Source: CAZEAP01 sp964510315
Lineage (GTDB): Bacteria > Planctomycetota > Brocadiia > SM23-32
Reading direction: 5' to 3'
Assembly (NCBI GenBank): GCA_964510315.1
Contig: CAZEAP010000011.1
Location: 1-64,000 of the forward strand
DNA: 64,000 bases
Positions 1 through 8,250 of the stretch are shown here, piece after piece. Positions within the stretch are counted from its first letter, which is position 1. Each line of letters opens with the position of its first letter. A program made the translations under genes and the position numbers. The notes beneath the pieces are model-generated. The model made no database searches, had not been told where the DNA came from, and was given only the letters and a program-made list of their open reading frames with translations.

Positions 1-1699
1 CGCTTTCGGTGTTGTCGTCCCAGTCCAGGTCGATCTGGCTGGAACTGGCGGCGGTGGCCGTCAGGTTTGTCGGCGCCGCCGGCGGCGTGGTGTCGCCGCT
101 ATCACCCAACAGTTCCCGTGCAGCCTGGAACTTGTAGTTCCGGTCGGGCTTTGGTTCGACTTGATCGTCGGTCAGGCCCCAAGTGCCGTAACGGTTGTAG
201 GGACTGTAGAGGACAAACTGCATGGCCAGGTTACCGCCGAGGGCGAAGAACCCTTCGTCCAAGTTATACTTGAACTCGGTCTTCATGCCGGAGACGCGGT
301 TGGCGGTGATCCGGTTGTCGAGGTTGGCCGTTTCGCCGCCGCCGAAGTCTGGCCCACCCTCGTAGGAGCAGTATCCTCCCGGCAGGACCCAGTTGTTGGC
401 GGTTGCCAACCAGTCCTGGCGGCTGGAGATCTGGCTGTCCACTTCACTGTGCATGGAGTCCAGTATCTGCTGGACGGTAGCGTTCCGCCCGGCCCTGGTG
501 CCTTTTGTCTCGTTCGTGCCGACGTAGGTCTGGCTGGCGATCCCGTAGATGTAGCTGTTGGGAGCGCCGTAGTTGGTGTTGATCCAGTCCAGCATGTACT
601 GGACGTCGTCAAGCCACGGGGCGTGCCAGCAGAGCATCACGCGGACGCGGTCGTTGACCGCGCTGGAGCCGAACACGTTGGCAAAGCAGTTGCTCAGCTC
701 CACCACACGGCGAGCGTAATTCTCGCGCTCGCTCAGACCGAGGTCGCTGGCCTGATCGGCGTTGTAGTCCTGCTGGTTGAACAGGCCGTTCCAGACCTCG
801 TTGGAGTTTTCGACGTAGATATTGAGGCCGGACTCCAGGTTGTTCTGGAACATCGTCGCCACCTGTTCCACGTAGTTGGTGGTGGCCGATACCGGGATGT
901 TGATCCAGGGATCGGTGTCAGTGGCGTTGGCGACCTCAATCACGGTTTCCCAGGCAGCGCCGCCCAACTTGCCGATCTCCGGGATCGGGTCCTGCGACGC
1001 GTCGGTGAGGAGCTTGCGCTCCGACCACTCGGTAGTGTCCGGATAGGTGGGCTCCCTGTTGTTGGTGTGCGTCCAGTCCATGTACCGGACGGCAGGGAAG
1101 GTGGTCTCGTTGATGAGACTCGTCAGCCCCGGATACAGGGTTGGGGCCTCGGTATCCGAAGAGCCTGGTTTGATCAGGTCCACATCAGTGACACCGGTGT
1201 TGGTGCCGCTTGTGGAAGTGCGCTGGGTGTCGGTCAGGTCCATCACGATCAGCCCGTGATGGGCACCCGGCGGGTCCATCACGAGGTCGAACGTAGTGGT
1301 GTTAGAGTTGGAGTCGTACGACTGGTTCTGGATCGTGAAGGGACCTTCAACCCACGAGAGAGTGGCCTGACCGGTAAAGGAGCAGTTCCAGGTTCCACCG
1401 AGGTCCTCGCGATAGGCCTCGGGGTCGTCAATGGATCCCGCCCACTCTTCCACCGGGCGGTAGTCCACGATAAGGCTGAAATCACAGGTCGGCCAGCCGT
1501 CCGAATCCAGGTCGGCGCTGGTCAGTGCATCGCCGACCCCGGGCTGATGGAATCTGTGGGTCTCATCGATCGCGTTGGTGAACCCGTGACGCATGCCGAT
1601 GCCCACTCCGAGCTGCCCGGGATAGGTCGCAGCGAAAGAAACAGAAACCGCAAGAACGAAAAAGAGGCACGCCAACCAAGCAGTGCGTTTCGAAAACAT
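1..1699 (-). CDS. Large secreted protein with C-terminal FnIII domain (5' part, runs off the left edge)
   Basis: An open frame of 566 codons runs leftwards from an ATG at 1699 and leaves the window without a stop, so only the N-terminal part is seen. A GGAG lies 8 bases before the ATG. The protein begins with a clear signal peptide (MFSKRTAWLACLFFVLAVSV, cleavage near SFA-AT), so it is exported. The middle contains the motif YVENSNEVWNG near residue 275, which resembles the conserved ENSNEVW-type segment of large secreted proteins of environmental bacteria often annotated as cellulose-binding or glycosidase-like. From about residue 540 a fibronectin type III domain starts (TPPAAPTNLTATAASSSQID). 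A role in binding or attacking extracellular polysaccharide is inferred. No catalytic residues are assigned. More FnIII or a sorting or dockerin domain probably lies outside the window. Confidence 0.75.
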   Translation of the reverse strand, partial: MFSKRTAWLACLFFVLAVSVSFAATYPGQLGVGIGMRHGFTNAIDETHRFHQPGVGDALTSADLDSDGWPTCDFSLIVDYRPVEEWAGSIDDPEAYREDLGGTWNCSFTGQATLSWVEGPFTIQNQSYDSNSNTTTFDLVMDPPGAHHGLIVMDLTDTQRTSTSGTNTGVTDVDLIKPGSSDTEAPTLYPGLTSLINETTFPAVRYMDWTHTNNREPTYPDTTEWSERKLLTDASQDPIPEIGKLGGAAWETVIEVANATDTDPWINIPVSATTNYVEQVATMFQNNLESGLNIYVENSNEVWNGLFNQQDYNADQASDLGLSERENYARRVVELSNCFANVFGSSAVNDRVRVMLCWHAPWLDDVQYMLDWINTNYGAPNSYIYGIASQTYVGTNETKGTRAGRNATVQQILDSMHSEVDSQISSRQDWLATANNWVLPGGYCSYEGGPDFGGGETANLDNRITANRVSGMKTEFKYNLDEGFFALGGNLAMQFVLYSPYNRYGTWGLTDDQVEPKPDRNYKFQAARELLGDSGDTTPPAAPTNLTATAASSSQIDLDWDDNTES

Positions 1700-2009
1700 G
1701 GTGCATCTCCCGGTTCGTGTCTAAGAACAGCCACTCCGCAGTCGAGCTTACAGTCCGGTAGTACCCCCTGCTTGCGCTTTGTCTCTGCCTCCTTCCGGCT
1801 GCCTCTTGAGTCAAATCTGTTCCCCGAGCCCATCGGCCGCCGCCCGCTTGACCGCCGACGAGCACCGCACATCTCCGGCATTATACCACAGCGAATCCGA
1901 TATAGCCAGCCAGCTTTCCGCACCAGGAGCCCCACACTCGTGGAGCATACCGTGGAACAGACTGGCGTAAAGGCTGCCGCCAACTTCCCCGTCGCCATTG
2001 GCCGCCGGT
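1700..2009. other. Non-coding stretch between the secreted protein genes
   Basis: About 310 bases without a supported gene. It holds the extended -10 promoter near 1880 and the long leader of the left-hand gene. I saw no riboswitch, RNA gene or strong terminator hairpin. A long plus-strand open frame crosses it but is a compositional shadow of the minus-strand genes. Confidence 0.5.
1880..1888 (-). promoter_or_regulatory. Extended -10 promoter for the secreted FnIII protein
   Basis: On the minus strand the sequence reads TGGTATAAT, an extended -10 element (TGN followed by TATAAT). No good -35 lies 16-18 bases upstream, as is usual for extended -10 promoters. It would start transcription near 1872 and give a 5' leader of about 170 bases before the ATG at 1699. 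Confidence 0.45.
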
Positions 2010-3422
2010 TCATTTCACCGGGGGTTCATAGACCCGCAGAGCATGGATGGGCACAGGTTCGCCGTTGTCGGAGACGAGCTGCAGAGTGTGGGGCCCGTTG
2101 GCGAGGCCCTGGACGAGCGTGGTGGGACATTCACGGGAGGAGTCCACGACCGGCTCCGGAAGGTAACGGTCGACGAACAGGGGACGCGCCTTCCAGGTTA
2201 CCTCCACCTCGCCGGGCATGGGCTTCTCGGAAACCCTGCGGTCGTAGGCGAAGACCCAGTCATTTGGCTCGATCAGAACACGTCCCGAGTCGGAGACAAA
2301 TCTCTCGGTGCTCACTCCGCTGCCGTCGGAACCGGTCTTTGAACCGGAGACTTCGAACTTGAACTCCTCCGCGTCATCGCTGAAGTCCCAGGCCCGGAGG
2401 CTCCATGTCTCCAGCAGGAGGGGTTCCTCCCATCCGATGCGCATTATCGCGGGCCAGTCGATGTGCGGCGTGCCGCTCGGGCGGGCGTGGTAGTAGAGAC
2501 GGGGCAGCCGGCCGGGGTTCTCGCCGTCTATCAGGACGCGCGCGGAGGGCCTTTCGCCCCCGCCGGGCCAGGCGGAGAGGGCGTCCACCCGGTTGCCGGT
2601 GAACTCAAGCGTCAGGCGGCCGTCCTTCCAGTGCAGGTCCTGCCCCACCCGGTGCAGGCGGACCATGTCGCTCCAGTCCTCGGCGACCTCGGGGTTGTAG
2701 AGAAGCCGCTCCTTGATCAGTTCGGCCAGCAGGAAGTTACCGTACTCGTTCAGGTGGACACCGTCCCGGAGGAGCGTCTGCGGTTTCAGTCCATGACGAT
2801 CGAGGTACCGGCGCCAGGCCGTCCGAATGTCCATCAGATAGCAGCCGTACTTCTCGGCGTAGCTCGGGATGAACTGGAAGGACATCTTCTCCCCCCATTG
2901 CTTGCCCCCCACCATCCCCTTTTCCTCCTGCTCCTCCGAGGGAAGCCTGGTGACGTGGTCGTTCCAGATGGCGATCTCGGCGGTGGTGCGCTCTCGGGTG
3001 CGGCGGATGATATCCTCGTATCGGCGATGGTCGCCGAAGACGTGGAAGATGAGCAGGTCGGGGTAGCAGGGATAGAGGTCGTACTCGGCGGTGCGCACCA
3101 GGCGCTGGGAGGAGAAGCCGCCGAGAGAAAGGTTCTCGATGGTCAGGTCGGCGTTGGGGTAACGGCGACGCAGCTCGGCCGCCACCTCCTTCCACCAGTC
3201 CTGCTTCGTGATGGACTGGCCGTAGAAAAGCACCTTCACCCGGTGGCGCTCTTCGGGCGTGCTGGTGGCCATCAACGTCATGGCACGCTGAATGCCTCTG
3301 CCGAGTGTGGATGGTTCCTCAGGGGGCTCCGGCGGCGGATAGTCCTGCCCGCCGGCACGCTGAGCAAAGACGACTCCTGAACCCACAAGCAGCATCAAAG
3401 CCAGCAACAGCTCGCGTTCCAT
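2010..3422 (-). CDS. Secreted SGNH/GDSL-type hydrolase
   Basis: This 470-residue protein has an N-terminal signal peptide (residues 1-20, cleavage near VFA-QR). An SGNH-hydrolase fold follows. Block I is FYGQSITKQDWW near residue 66, with the nucleophile Ser in GQSI. The block II glycine is in LSLGGFSSQ. Block V is RDGVHLNEYGN near residue 218, carrying the catalytic Asp and His. The region after about 240 is a beta-rich accessory domain. Family members deacetylate or de-esterify carbohydrates and other small esters. The substrate here is unknown. An AAGG sits 7 bases before the ATG. The gene starts 68 bases after the DUF4038 glycosidase gene on the same strand and is probably co-transcribed with it, which fits a role in removing ester groups from a polysaccharide. 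Confidence 0.75.
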   Translation of the reverse strand: MERELLLALMLLVGSGVVFAQRAGGQDYPPPEPPEEPSTLGRGIQRAMTLMATSTPEERHRVKVLFYGQSITKQDWWKEVAAELRRRYPNADLTIENLSLGGFSSQRLVRTAEYDLYPCYPDLLIFHVFGDHRRYEDIIRRTRERTTAEIAIWNDHVTRLPSEEQEEKGMVGGKQWGEKMSFQFIPSYAEKYGCYLMDIRTAWRRYLDRHGLKPQTLLRDGVHLNEYGNFLLAELIKERLLYNPEVAEDWSDMVRLHRVGQDLHWKDGRLTLEFTGNRVDALSAWPGGGERPSARVLIDGENPGRLPRLYYHARPSGTPHIDWPAIMRIGWEEPLLLETWSLRAWDFSDDAEEFKFEVSGSKTGSDGSGVSTERFVSDSGRVLIEPNDWVFAYDRRVSEKPMPGEVEVTWKARPLFVDRYLPEPVVDSSRECPTTLVQGLANGPHTLQLVSDNGEPVPIHALRVYEPPVK

Positions 3423-3490
3423 TTCTATGCCTTTTGTTTTGGGATGTCCTTTTCAGCTCAGAATCTGCGCGGCCGCCGCCCCGGGCCCCC

Positions 3491-4948
3491 TTACACCGCG
3501 CGGAGCCTGACGGCCGTATACGGCTTGCCGGGCAGCTCGATGGTGGCCTTGCCCTCGTGGACACCCTCCACGGGCGTGATCGTCATCTCCCAGGTGTCGA
3601 TGATCTCGGCCCGGTAGCGGCGTCCCTCCGGCAGATCGAACGTGTAGCGTGCCGGCTGCCGGGCGGGCCAGTAGAAAAGGCAGTAGTCATCGCCCTTGCC
3701 GGCTCCATGCAGTTCCCAGGAAGGCCCCCAGTCGAGGGGGGCGAATCCGCAATCCGGCCCCTCCTCCAGGATGTCGCGCAGGAACGCGATCCGCTCGGGG
3801 CTCTTGCCGTGGAGCGTTCCGCCCTTCGACCACCACAGGATGTCCTCAGGATGGAGATAGGTCTCGCCGTGGCCGACGTATCCGCCCCCGACCGTGCCCG
3901 CCCAGAAGCGATGCACCATCTCCCGCGCGGTGAGATTGCCCCAGCCCTGGGGCACGTCCCCTTCATAGACACACTCGTCAACGACGATCGGCTTGCGGTA
4001 GTCTTCCCGCCATTGCCGCACCATACCCAAATCGCCGCTCTGGATGCTGCAGTGGGTAACCCAGGGCTTGCCGTGGTCGTACCACCGGCGGCAGTTGTGA
4101 ATGGAGCGGAGGTGCTGGTACGGGTCGCTCTCCTGGACGATGCGGAAGAAACGGTCCCAATCGGCGTCGCCTTTTTCACTCATCAGGTCCCATTCGTTGG
4201 CCATCGACCACCAGACGTTCCGAAAGGCGGCCAGCCGGGCGACCACGTAGCGCAGATAGCGGTCGTCGGCTTCGGCGCCCATGCGGTCGAATCCCCAATG
4301 GCCCCGGTCGTAGGGATGGAACAGGATGAGGTCGGCCTGGATGCCGAGTTCCATCAGTTGGCCCACCCGCCGCTCCAGGTGCCGCCAGAATGCCGGACTG
4401 AACCGGGTGAAATCCCATCCGGATTCCCGATCTCCCTCGAAGGGATAGTGGACCGGTTCGTTGCGGTTGTAGGTGTAACTTTTGGGGAAGACGCACATGC
4501 GCAGCTTGTTGAAGGGCACCTCCCGGAGGGTGGCCAGTGTCTGCTCCTCCAGGGCGTCCCCCTGGTGTGCCCAGGCGTAACAGGTCGTCCCCACCTGGTA
4601 GAATGGCGTACCGTCGGCGTGGGCGAAATGGTAGGTGTCGGCGACGCTCACGGGGCCGTGGTTGCCGTCTTCGGGCTCGACGCACACGAAGGAGCCGCCC
4701 CGCCCGTCCAGCGCGCCCAGGTTGCTCTGAACTTCGTATTCCCACTCGCCCGTCGTGTCCGGCATGAAGCGGACGCGGAAGAGGTCTTCGCCGTCGCAGA
4801 AGCCGTCCGCGGCGACCTCCCTGTGCGCTTGCCGGAATGTTGCCCCGACCTGAACGTCCACGAAGGGGTTGCCCTGCGGAGTCGCCCGGAGTTCGAGTTC
4901 GAAAATCCCCCACCGTTCCACTTCCTCTTTCATCCGCTGCTCGGCCAT
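3491..4948 (-). CDS. DUF5060/DUF4038 glycoside hydrolase (apiosidase-like)
   Basis: The 485-residue protein has an N-terminal DUF5060 immunoglobulin-like domain (about residues 5-95, containing RFMPDTTGEWEYEV), then a DUF4038 TIM barrel (about 100-400) and a C-terminal DUF5605-like beta domain. Candidate catalytic acids are the Glu in SMANEWDLM and the Glu in IVVDECVYEGD, the usual barrel strand 4 and 7 positions. No signal peptide is seen, so it probably acts in the cytoplasm or periplasm on short glycosides. I chose the ATG at 4948 because GGGAG lies 8 bases upstream. An in-frame ATG at 4987 would add a 13-residue tail and falls inside the promoter. The family includes apiosidase-like enzymes, but the substrate cannot be read from sequence. 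Confidence 0.8.
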   Translation of the reverse strand: MAEQRMKEEVERWGIFELELRATPQGNPFVDVQVGATFRQAHREVAADGFCDGEDLFRVRFMPDTTGEWEYEVQSNLGALDGRGGSFVCVEPEDGNHGPVSVADTYHFAHADGTPFYQVGTTCYAWAHQGDALEEQTLATLREVPFNKLRMCVFPKSYTYNRNEPVHYPFEGDRESGWDFTRFSPAFWRHLERRVGQLMELGIQADLILFHPYDRGHWGFDRMGAEADDRYLRYVVARLAAFRNVWWSMANEWDLMSEKGDADWDRFFRIVQESDPYQHLRSIHNCRRWYDHGKPWVTHCSIQSGDLGMVRQWREDYRKPIVVDECVYEGDVPQGWGNLTAREMVHRFWAGTVGGGYVGHGETYLHPEDILWWSKGGTLHGKSPERIAFLRDILEEGPDCGFAPLDWGPSWELHGAGKGDDYCLFYWPARQPARYTFDLPEGRRYRAEIIDTWEMTITPVEGVHEGKATIELPGKPYTAVRLRAV

Positions 4949-4986
4949 ATGAGGCTCCCTGCACAATGACGGTTTTCCGGGCGGCA

Positions 4987-5015
4987 AGGATATGCGTTCT
5001 CGGCCGGCCTGTCAA
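4987..5015 (-). promoter_or_regulatory. Sigma-70 promoter of the DUF4038/SGNH unit
   Basis: On the minus strand TTGACA (5015-5010) is separated by 17 bases from TATCCT (4992-4987). It lies just upstream of the glycosidase start at 4948 and gives a leader of about 35 bases. Confidence 0.65.
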
Positions 5016-5226
5016 CGCCTGGGGAAGTTGAGGGGTCCCCGGAGTACCGCTCGGAGGGCTGCACAGGTTCCCTGCGGGAGCCGGGACGCCGCGCTAATGA
5101 CATGCTGCCCGTACGTGCTTGGTGGGATGCCCTATGATCGCGACAGGTTTACGAGGGCGATCAACCGTTCGGACGCCCTGAACTCTTGTCGGCGGGGGCT
5201 GGGCTCTGTAAGAGCCGGACATACCA

Positions 5227-5310
5227 GCCCGGGGCGCAGCCCTGGGAAAAGAGATCCGCGAAAAACCAGGGCGCCCTGAAAGGGCGCGACATAGCGACCC
5301 CAGGGCTGCG
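5227..5310. repeat. REP-like palindromic element
   Basis: The 12-mer cgcagccctggg at 5235-5246 is repeated in inverted form at 5299-5310. Between them, 5271-5287 forms a 7-bp stem with a GAA loop (GCGCCCT-GAA-AGGGCGC). That inner hairpin has the same architecture as the three hairpins near 25.5-25.7 kb, with a stem pair changed from C-G to T-A. The element therefore looks like a member of the same dispersed repeat family. A decayed extra copy may follow at about 5329. Confidence 0.55.
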
Positions 5311-5498
5311 TTCTGGACTGTGGATGTGGCGCCCCTTCGAGGCTTCGGCGTGCCGCGTGCTGCAGGCGGATCACTGCTCCGAAGAGTGCGTAGCGGATGA
5401 CCCCGCGAAACGGCAAAGCCGACAATGCGGACCCTCTCTGCCGCGCGGCACAGTAAACGCTGACTCCTACCTCCGGGCTGAATGCGGCCGGCGCTCGC

Positions 5499-7169
5499 CT
5501 ATGCCTCCGGCCACTCCAGTTCCTCGTAGACCGCTTCCCAGCGCTCGCGCATACCCTCCCGGTAAAGCAGCGGCTCGAAGCCGAGCTTCAGGTAGGTCTT
5601 CAGGGCGGGCAGCCGCCAGTCGTCGGTCTTCAGGTATATGCGCCGGTAACCGGCGCCGATGAACCGTGCCACGGCCGCCGCCGTGACCGCCAGCCCCAGG
5701 GCTCTGCCGCTGTGGGCGGGATCGCCGGCGACCCACCCCACCTCGCCCCCTGCGGGATGCATCTCGTCGGGATTGTGGACGGCCATCGCCGTGGCAACCA
5801 ACCGCCCCGTGGGAAGATGCTCGAGCACGAAGAACCCGCGCGGCAGCACGTTCCGCCGCATCCTCTCGATACGGTCGTGGTCCCAGCCCTCGAACCCCGC
5901 CTTCCCCATCAGTTCGATGTAGTCTTCCTCGTCCTCGTCCCTGTAGCAGCACAGTTCGTAGCCCTCGGGCAGGCCTGGTTCGGGCGGCTCATCCAACCGC
6001 CTCTTCGGCCAGACCATCTGCAGTTGAGGGTCCGATTGCTCGCCGTTCCACCGCCGGGAGTCCGACACCGAGAGCCAACGGCCGTCCCGGGCGATGGAAT
6101 TCTGAGAGATGAGGCCCGGAAGCGTCATGTCCATGGCCCGGTGGATACCAATGGGGCACGGGGCCTGCCCGCGGACTGCCCGCACGAAATCCCGCACCTC
6201 GAAGAAGTCTCCCCCGCCGTGGCCGGCCCTGAGCGCCTCCTGCGGGGGATTTCTCCACTCCTCGGGCACGTGCTCACGACCGATCTCATCCTTCATAACC
6301 TGTTCCAGCTCGAACCAGCGGGGTTCGGAACTCAGCTCTCGCAGCCAGACCTTATGCCGGTCGCCGGGACCGCCCCGCGCCGACTCGTAAACCCCGTCGG
6401 TTCCCTGAAGCTGGTAGTTGGTCATAGCATGAGGCCGGTCCGACACCATGTCCACGCGGATTTTGATCAGCGCCCCGCCAGCGGTCTTGCACAGCATGAC
6501 GGGGCTCTCCTGGTGATAGGGCTCCCCGCGCGGATCGGTGTAGTGGTGACCGCTGCCCTCGCAGCACAGACGGACGACGCGATCGCCGCCCATCCACTGC
6601 AGGATCGACCCCAGGCTGTGTGTGGGATAGGTGATGCCGTCGATGCCGGTCTGCCACTTCCGGCGCCACGGCGTCCGCTCGTTCAGCCCCTTCAGTTCGT
6701 GGAGGTACTCGCCTTCGGCGTAGTAGAGGTCTCCGAAGAGTCCCGCCCGGGCGAGTTCCCGCACGAAGACGTTCGGGCGCATGTAGGTGTAGTTCTCGGC
6801 CATCATGTAGACGGCCTGGGAGCCGCGGGCGGCGTCCACCAGCTCCCTGCACTCCTCCACAGAGACCGCCGCCGGCACCTCGCAGAGCACGTGGATGTCC
6901 CTCCGCAGGGCCGCTGCCGACTGGGGAACGTGGAACTGCATGGGGGTCCCGATCACGACCGCGTCCAGTTCCACGTTCTCGATCATCTCGGCGTAGTCGG
7001 CGTAGCTCTCCTCGGCGCCGAAGCGCTCCGCGCATTCCGGCAGTTCGTCTTCCCTCACGTCGCAGACCACACGCACCCGGGCGCCATTGGCCGCCAGGGC
7101 GGAGGCGAAGCTCGCCCCCCGTCCGGCGGCGCCGACTATGCCGACATTCAGCTCTTCGGATTTCATCAT
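5499..7169 (-). CDS. Gfo/Idh/MocA oxidoreductase fused to a GNAT acetyltransferase
   Basis: The 556-residue protein has two domains. Residues 1-385 are a Gfo/Idh/MocA oxidoreductase. They start with a Rossmann motif (VGIVGAAGRGASFASAL) and contain the conserved CEVPAA segment near residue 95, the equivalent of the usual EKP lysine motif but with Val-Pro in place of Lys-Pro. Residues 400-556 are a GNAT N-acetyltransferase with the acetyl-CoA loop PAHSGRALGLAVTAAAVARF and the C-terminal signature ALKTYLKLGFEP. The two domains are in one continuous frame. The start ATG is one base after the stop of the amidohydrolase gene, so translation is coupled. It is the last gene of the sugar operon. Sugar oxidation followed by N-acetylation is inferred. 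The missing EKP lysine raises doubt about dehydrogenase activity. Confidence 0.8.
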   Translation of the reverse strand: MMKSEELNVGIVGAAGRGASFASALAANGARVRVVCDVREDELPECAERFGAEESYADYAEMIENVELDAVVIGTPMQFHVPQSAAALRRDIHVLCEVPAAVSVEECRELVDAARGSQAVYMMAENYTYMRPNVFVRELARAGLFGDLYYAEGEYLHELKGLNERTPWRRKWQTGIDGITYPTHSLGSILQWMGGDRVVRLCCEGSGHHYTDPRGEPYHQESPVMLCKTAGGALIKIRVDMVSDRPHAMTNYQLQGTDGVYESARGGPGDRHKVWLRELSSEPRWFELEQVMKDEIGREHVPEEWRNPPQEALRAGHGGGDFFEVRDFVRAVRGQAPCPIGIHRAMDMTLPGLISQNSIARDGRWLSVSDSRRWNGEQSDPQLQMVWPKRRLDEPPEPGLPEGYELCCYRDEDEEDYIELMGKAGFEGWDHDRIERMRRNVLPRGFFVLEHLPTGRLVATAMAVHNPDEMHPAGGEVGWVAGDPAHSGRALGLAVTAAAVARFIGAGYRRIYLKTDDWRLPALKTYLKLGFEPLLYREGMRERWEAVYEELEWPEA

Positions 7170-7170
7170 T

Positions 7171-8250
7171 TCAGTCCCCCACCGCGCGCTTTCGGGCCAG
7201 CACCGAGTCGATCAGCCGGCGGGCGTTGTCGTGGAAGATCGCCTCGACCCCGCGGCGTCCGATGCCCAGGTCGGCGCAGGTCTCCCGCAGCGCTCTCAGG
7301 GCTTCGTACATATAGAGGGTGTAGCCGGCCTCGACCTCCGGCGGCTCCCGCTGCGTATTGAAGTGAAAGTCCCGGTTGGTGCGGTTGATATACTCCCTGC
7401 CCCGCCACTGCCGACGGCCCCGCATGTAGAAGACCGGATTGTCGGTCCCGTAGAGCAGCCGCTCCGGCCCGATCCGCTCCAGCGCGATACGCAGCACGGC
7501 CGGGTTGAGCACGGCCGAGATGTCGAAGTAAAGTCCCTCGTCGTCCGCCAACGGCGGCAGACCCTCCCGGGCGTGTGGTTCGGTGTAGCAGCGTCCCAGG
7601 TGAGCGATGACCACCACGACGTCGGGGTAACGCCGGCGGATTTCCCTGACCTGCGCGACGTTGTCCGGGTGAGGCAGGCGCTCGGCCCGCGGCACGTGGA
7701 GGGTTACCCAGGCCCCCCTCTCCTGCAGGACCTCCAGCGCCCGATGGGGGAGGAAGTCGAATATGTCCGCCTCCAGATGGCGGTCCCTGGTCTTCGGGTC
7801 TCGACCGATCAGCGAGTAATACGGCTTCAGGCCGATCACCCCCGGCTTGCTCAGTTCGCGGTTCACCCGCTCGGCGGACCATTCGGGCAGGAGCAGAGCG
7901 AGGGCGTGCCAGTCGCGCTGGAGGCTTTCGGTCCGCACATATTCATTGGAAGCCTCGACGTCATACGAAAGATTGGGCGACGCCATCGCAACGCATTCTA
8001 CCTGGCGCCCGGGGAATACCGTTCGGATGCACCTCTCGGCGGTGGGCGCGTCGATCGGGTCGGTCACCTCGTTGACCCAGTGCTGTTTGCGCATCTCGTC
8101 CGTCATCGGCTCCAGCCGGTGCTCGGGGTTGGTGACGTGCGTGTGGGCGTCGATCAACCCGGGCGGGACCCAGTCCTCCAGGTGTCCCGCCCAGAACGCC
8201 CGTTCCACGTCCGTGTACTCCCAGACGTAGTAGAGGGGAGTGGGCTTCAC
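7171..8250 (-). CDS. Amidohydrolase family 2 metal-dependent hydrolase
   Basis: This 359-residue TIM-barrel protein has the metal-binding motif LIDAHTHV near residue 33, a strand-5 His in VTLHVPRA, a strand-6 His in VVIAHLGR and a C-terminal Asp in LLYGTDNPVF. This is the pattern of amidohydrolase-related family 2 proteins (decarboxylases and lactonases such as the L-rhamnono- or fuconolactone hydrolases). The start is GTG, and the GTGA sequence overlaps the kinase stop by four bases, which indicates translational coupling. In a sugar operon a lactonase role is plausible. That is inference from context only. Confidence 0.75.
   Translation of the reverse strand: MKPTPLYYVWEYTDVERAFWAGHLEDWVPPGLIDAHTHVTNPEHRLEPMTDEMRKQHWVNEVTDPIDAPTAERCIRTVFPGRQVECVAMASPNLSYDVEASNEYVRTESLQRDWHALALLLPEWSAERVNRELSKPGVIGLKPYYSLIGRDPKTRDRHLEADIFDFLPHRALEVLQERGAWVTLHVPRAERLPHPDNVAQVREIRRRYPDVVVVIAHLGRCYTEPHAREGLPPLADDEGLYFDISAVLNPAVLRIALERIGPERLLYGTDNPVFYMRGRRQWRGREYINRTNRDFHFNTQREPPEVEAGYTLYMYEALRALRETCADLGIGRRGVEAIFHDNARRLIDSVLARKRAVGD

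Larger units (their letters stand above)
4949..5498. other. Non-coding region with promoter and REP-like palindromes
   Basis: About 550 bases with no supported gene. The left end carries the glycosidase promoter. The middle (about 5227-5340) carries REP-like palindromic DNA. The right part follows the end of the sugar operon. Short open frames here encode low-complexity peptides that come from the palindromic repeat and are not credible genes. Confidence 0.55.

Noticed and set aside
161..2362. Long open frame on the plus strand across the left end
   Set aside because: It runs opposite to the signal-peptide-bearing minus-strand genes, has no ribosome site and its composition (Val, Gly and Ala-rich) is that of an antisense shadow.
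5186..5662. Open frame of about 158 codons across the REP-like repeat
   Set aside because: It reads the palindromic repeat and then the antisense of the operon end. Peptides of this type are spurious products of dispersed repeats.
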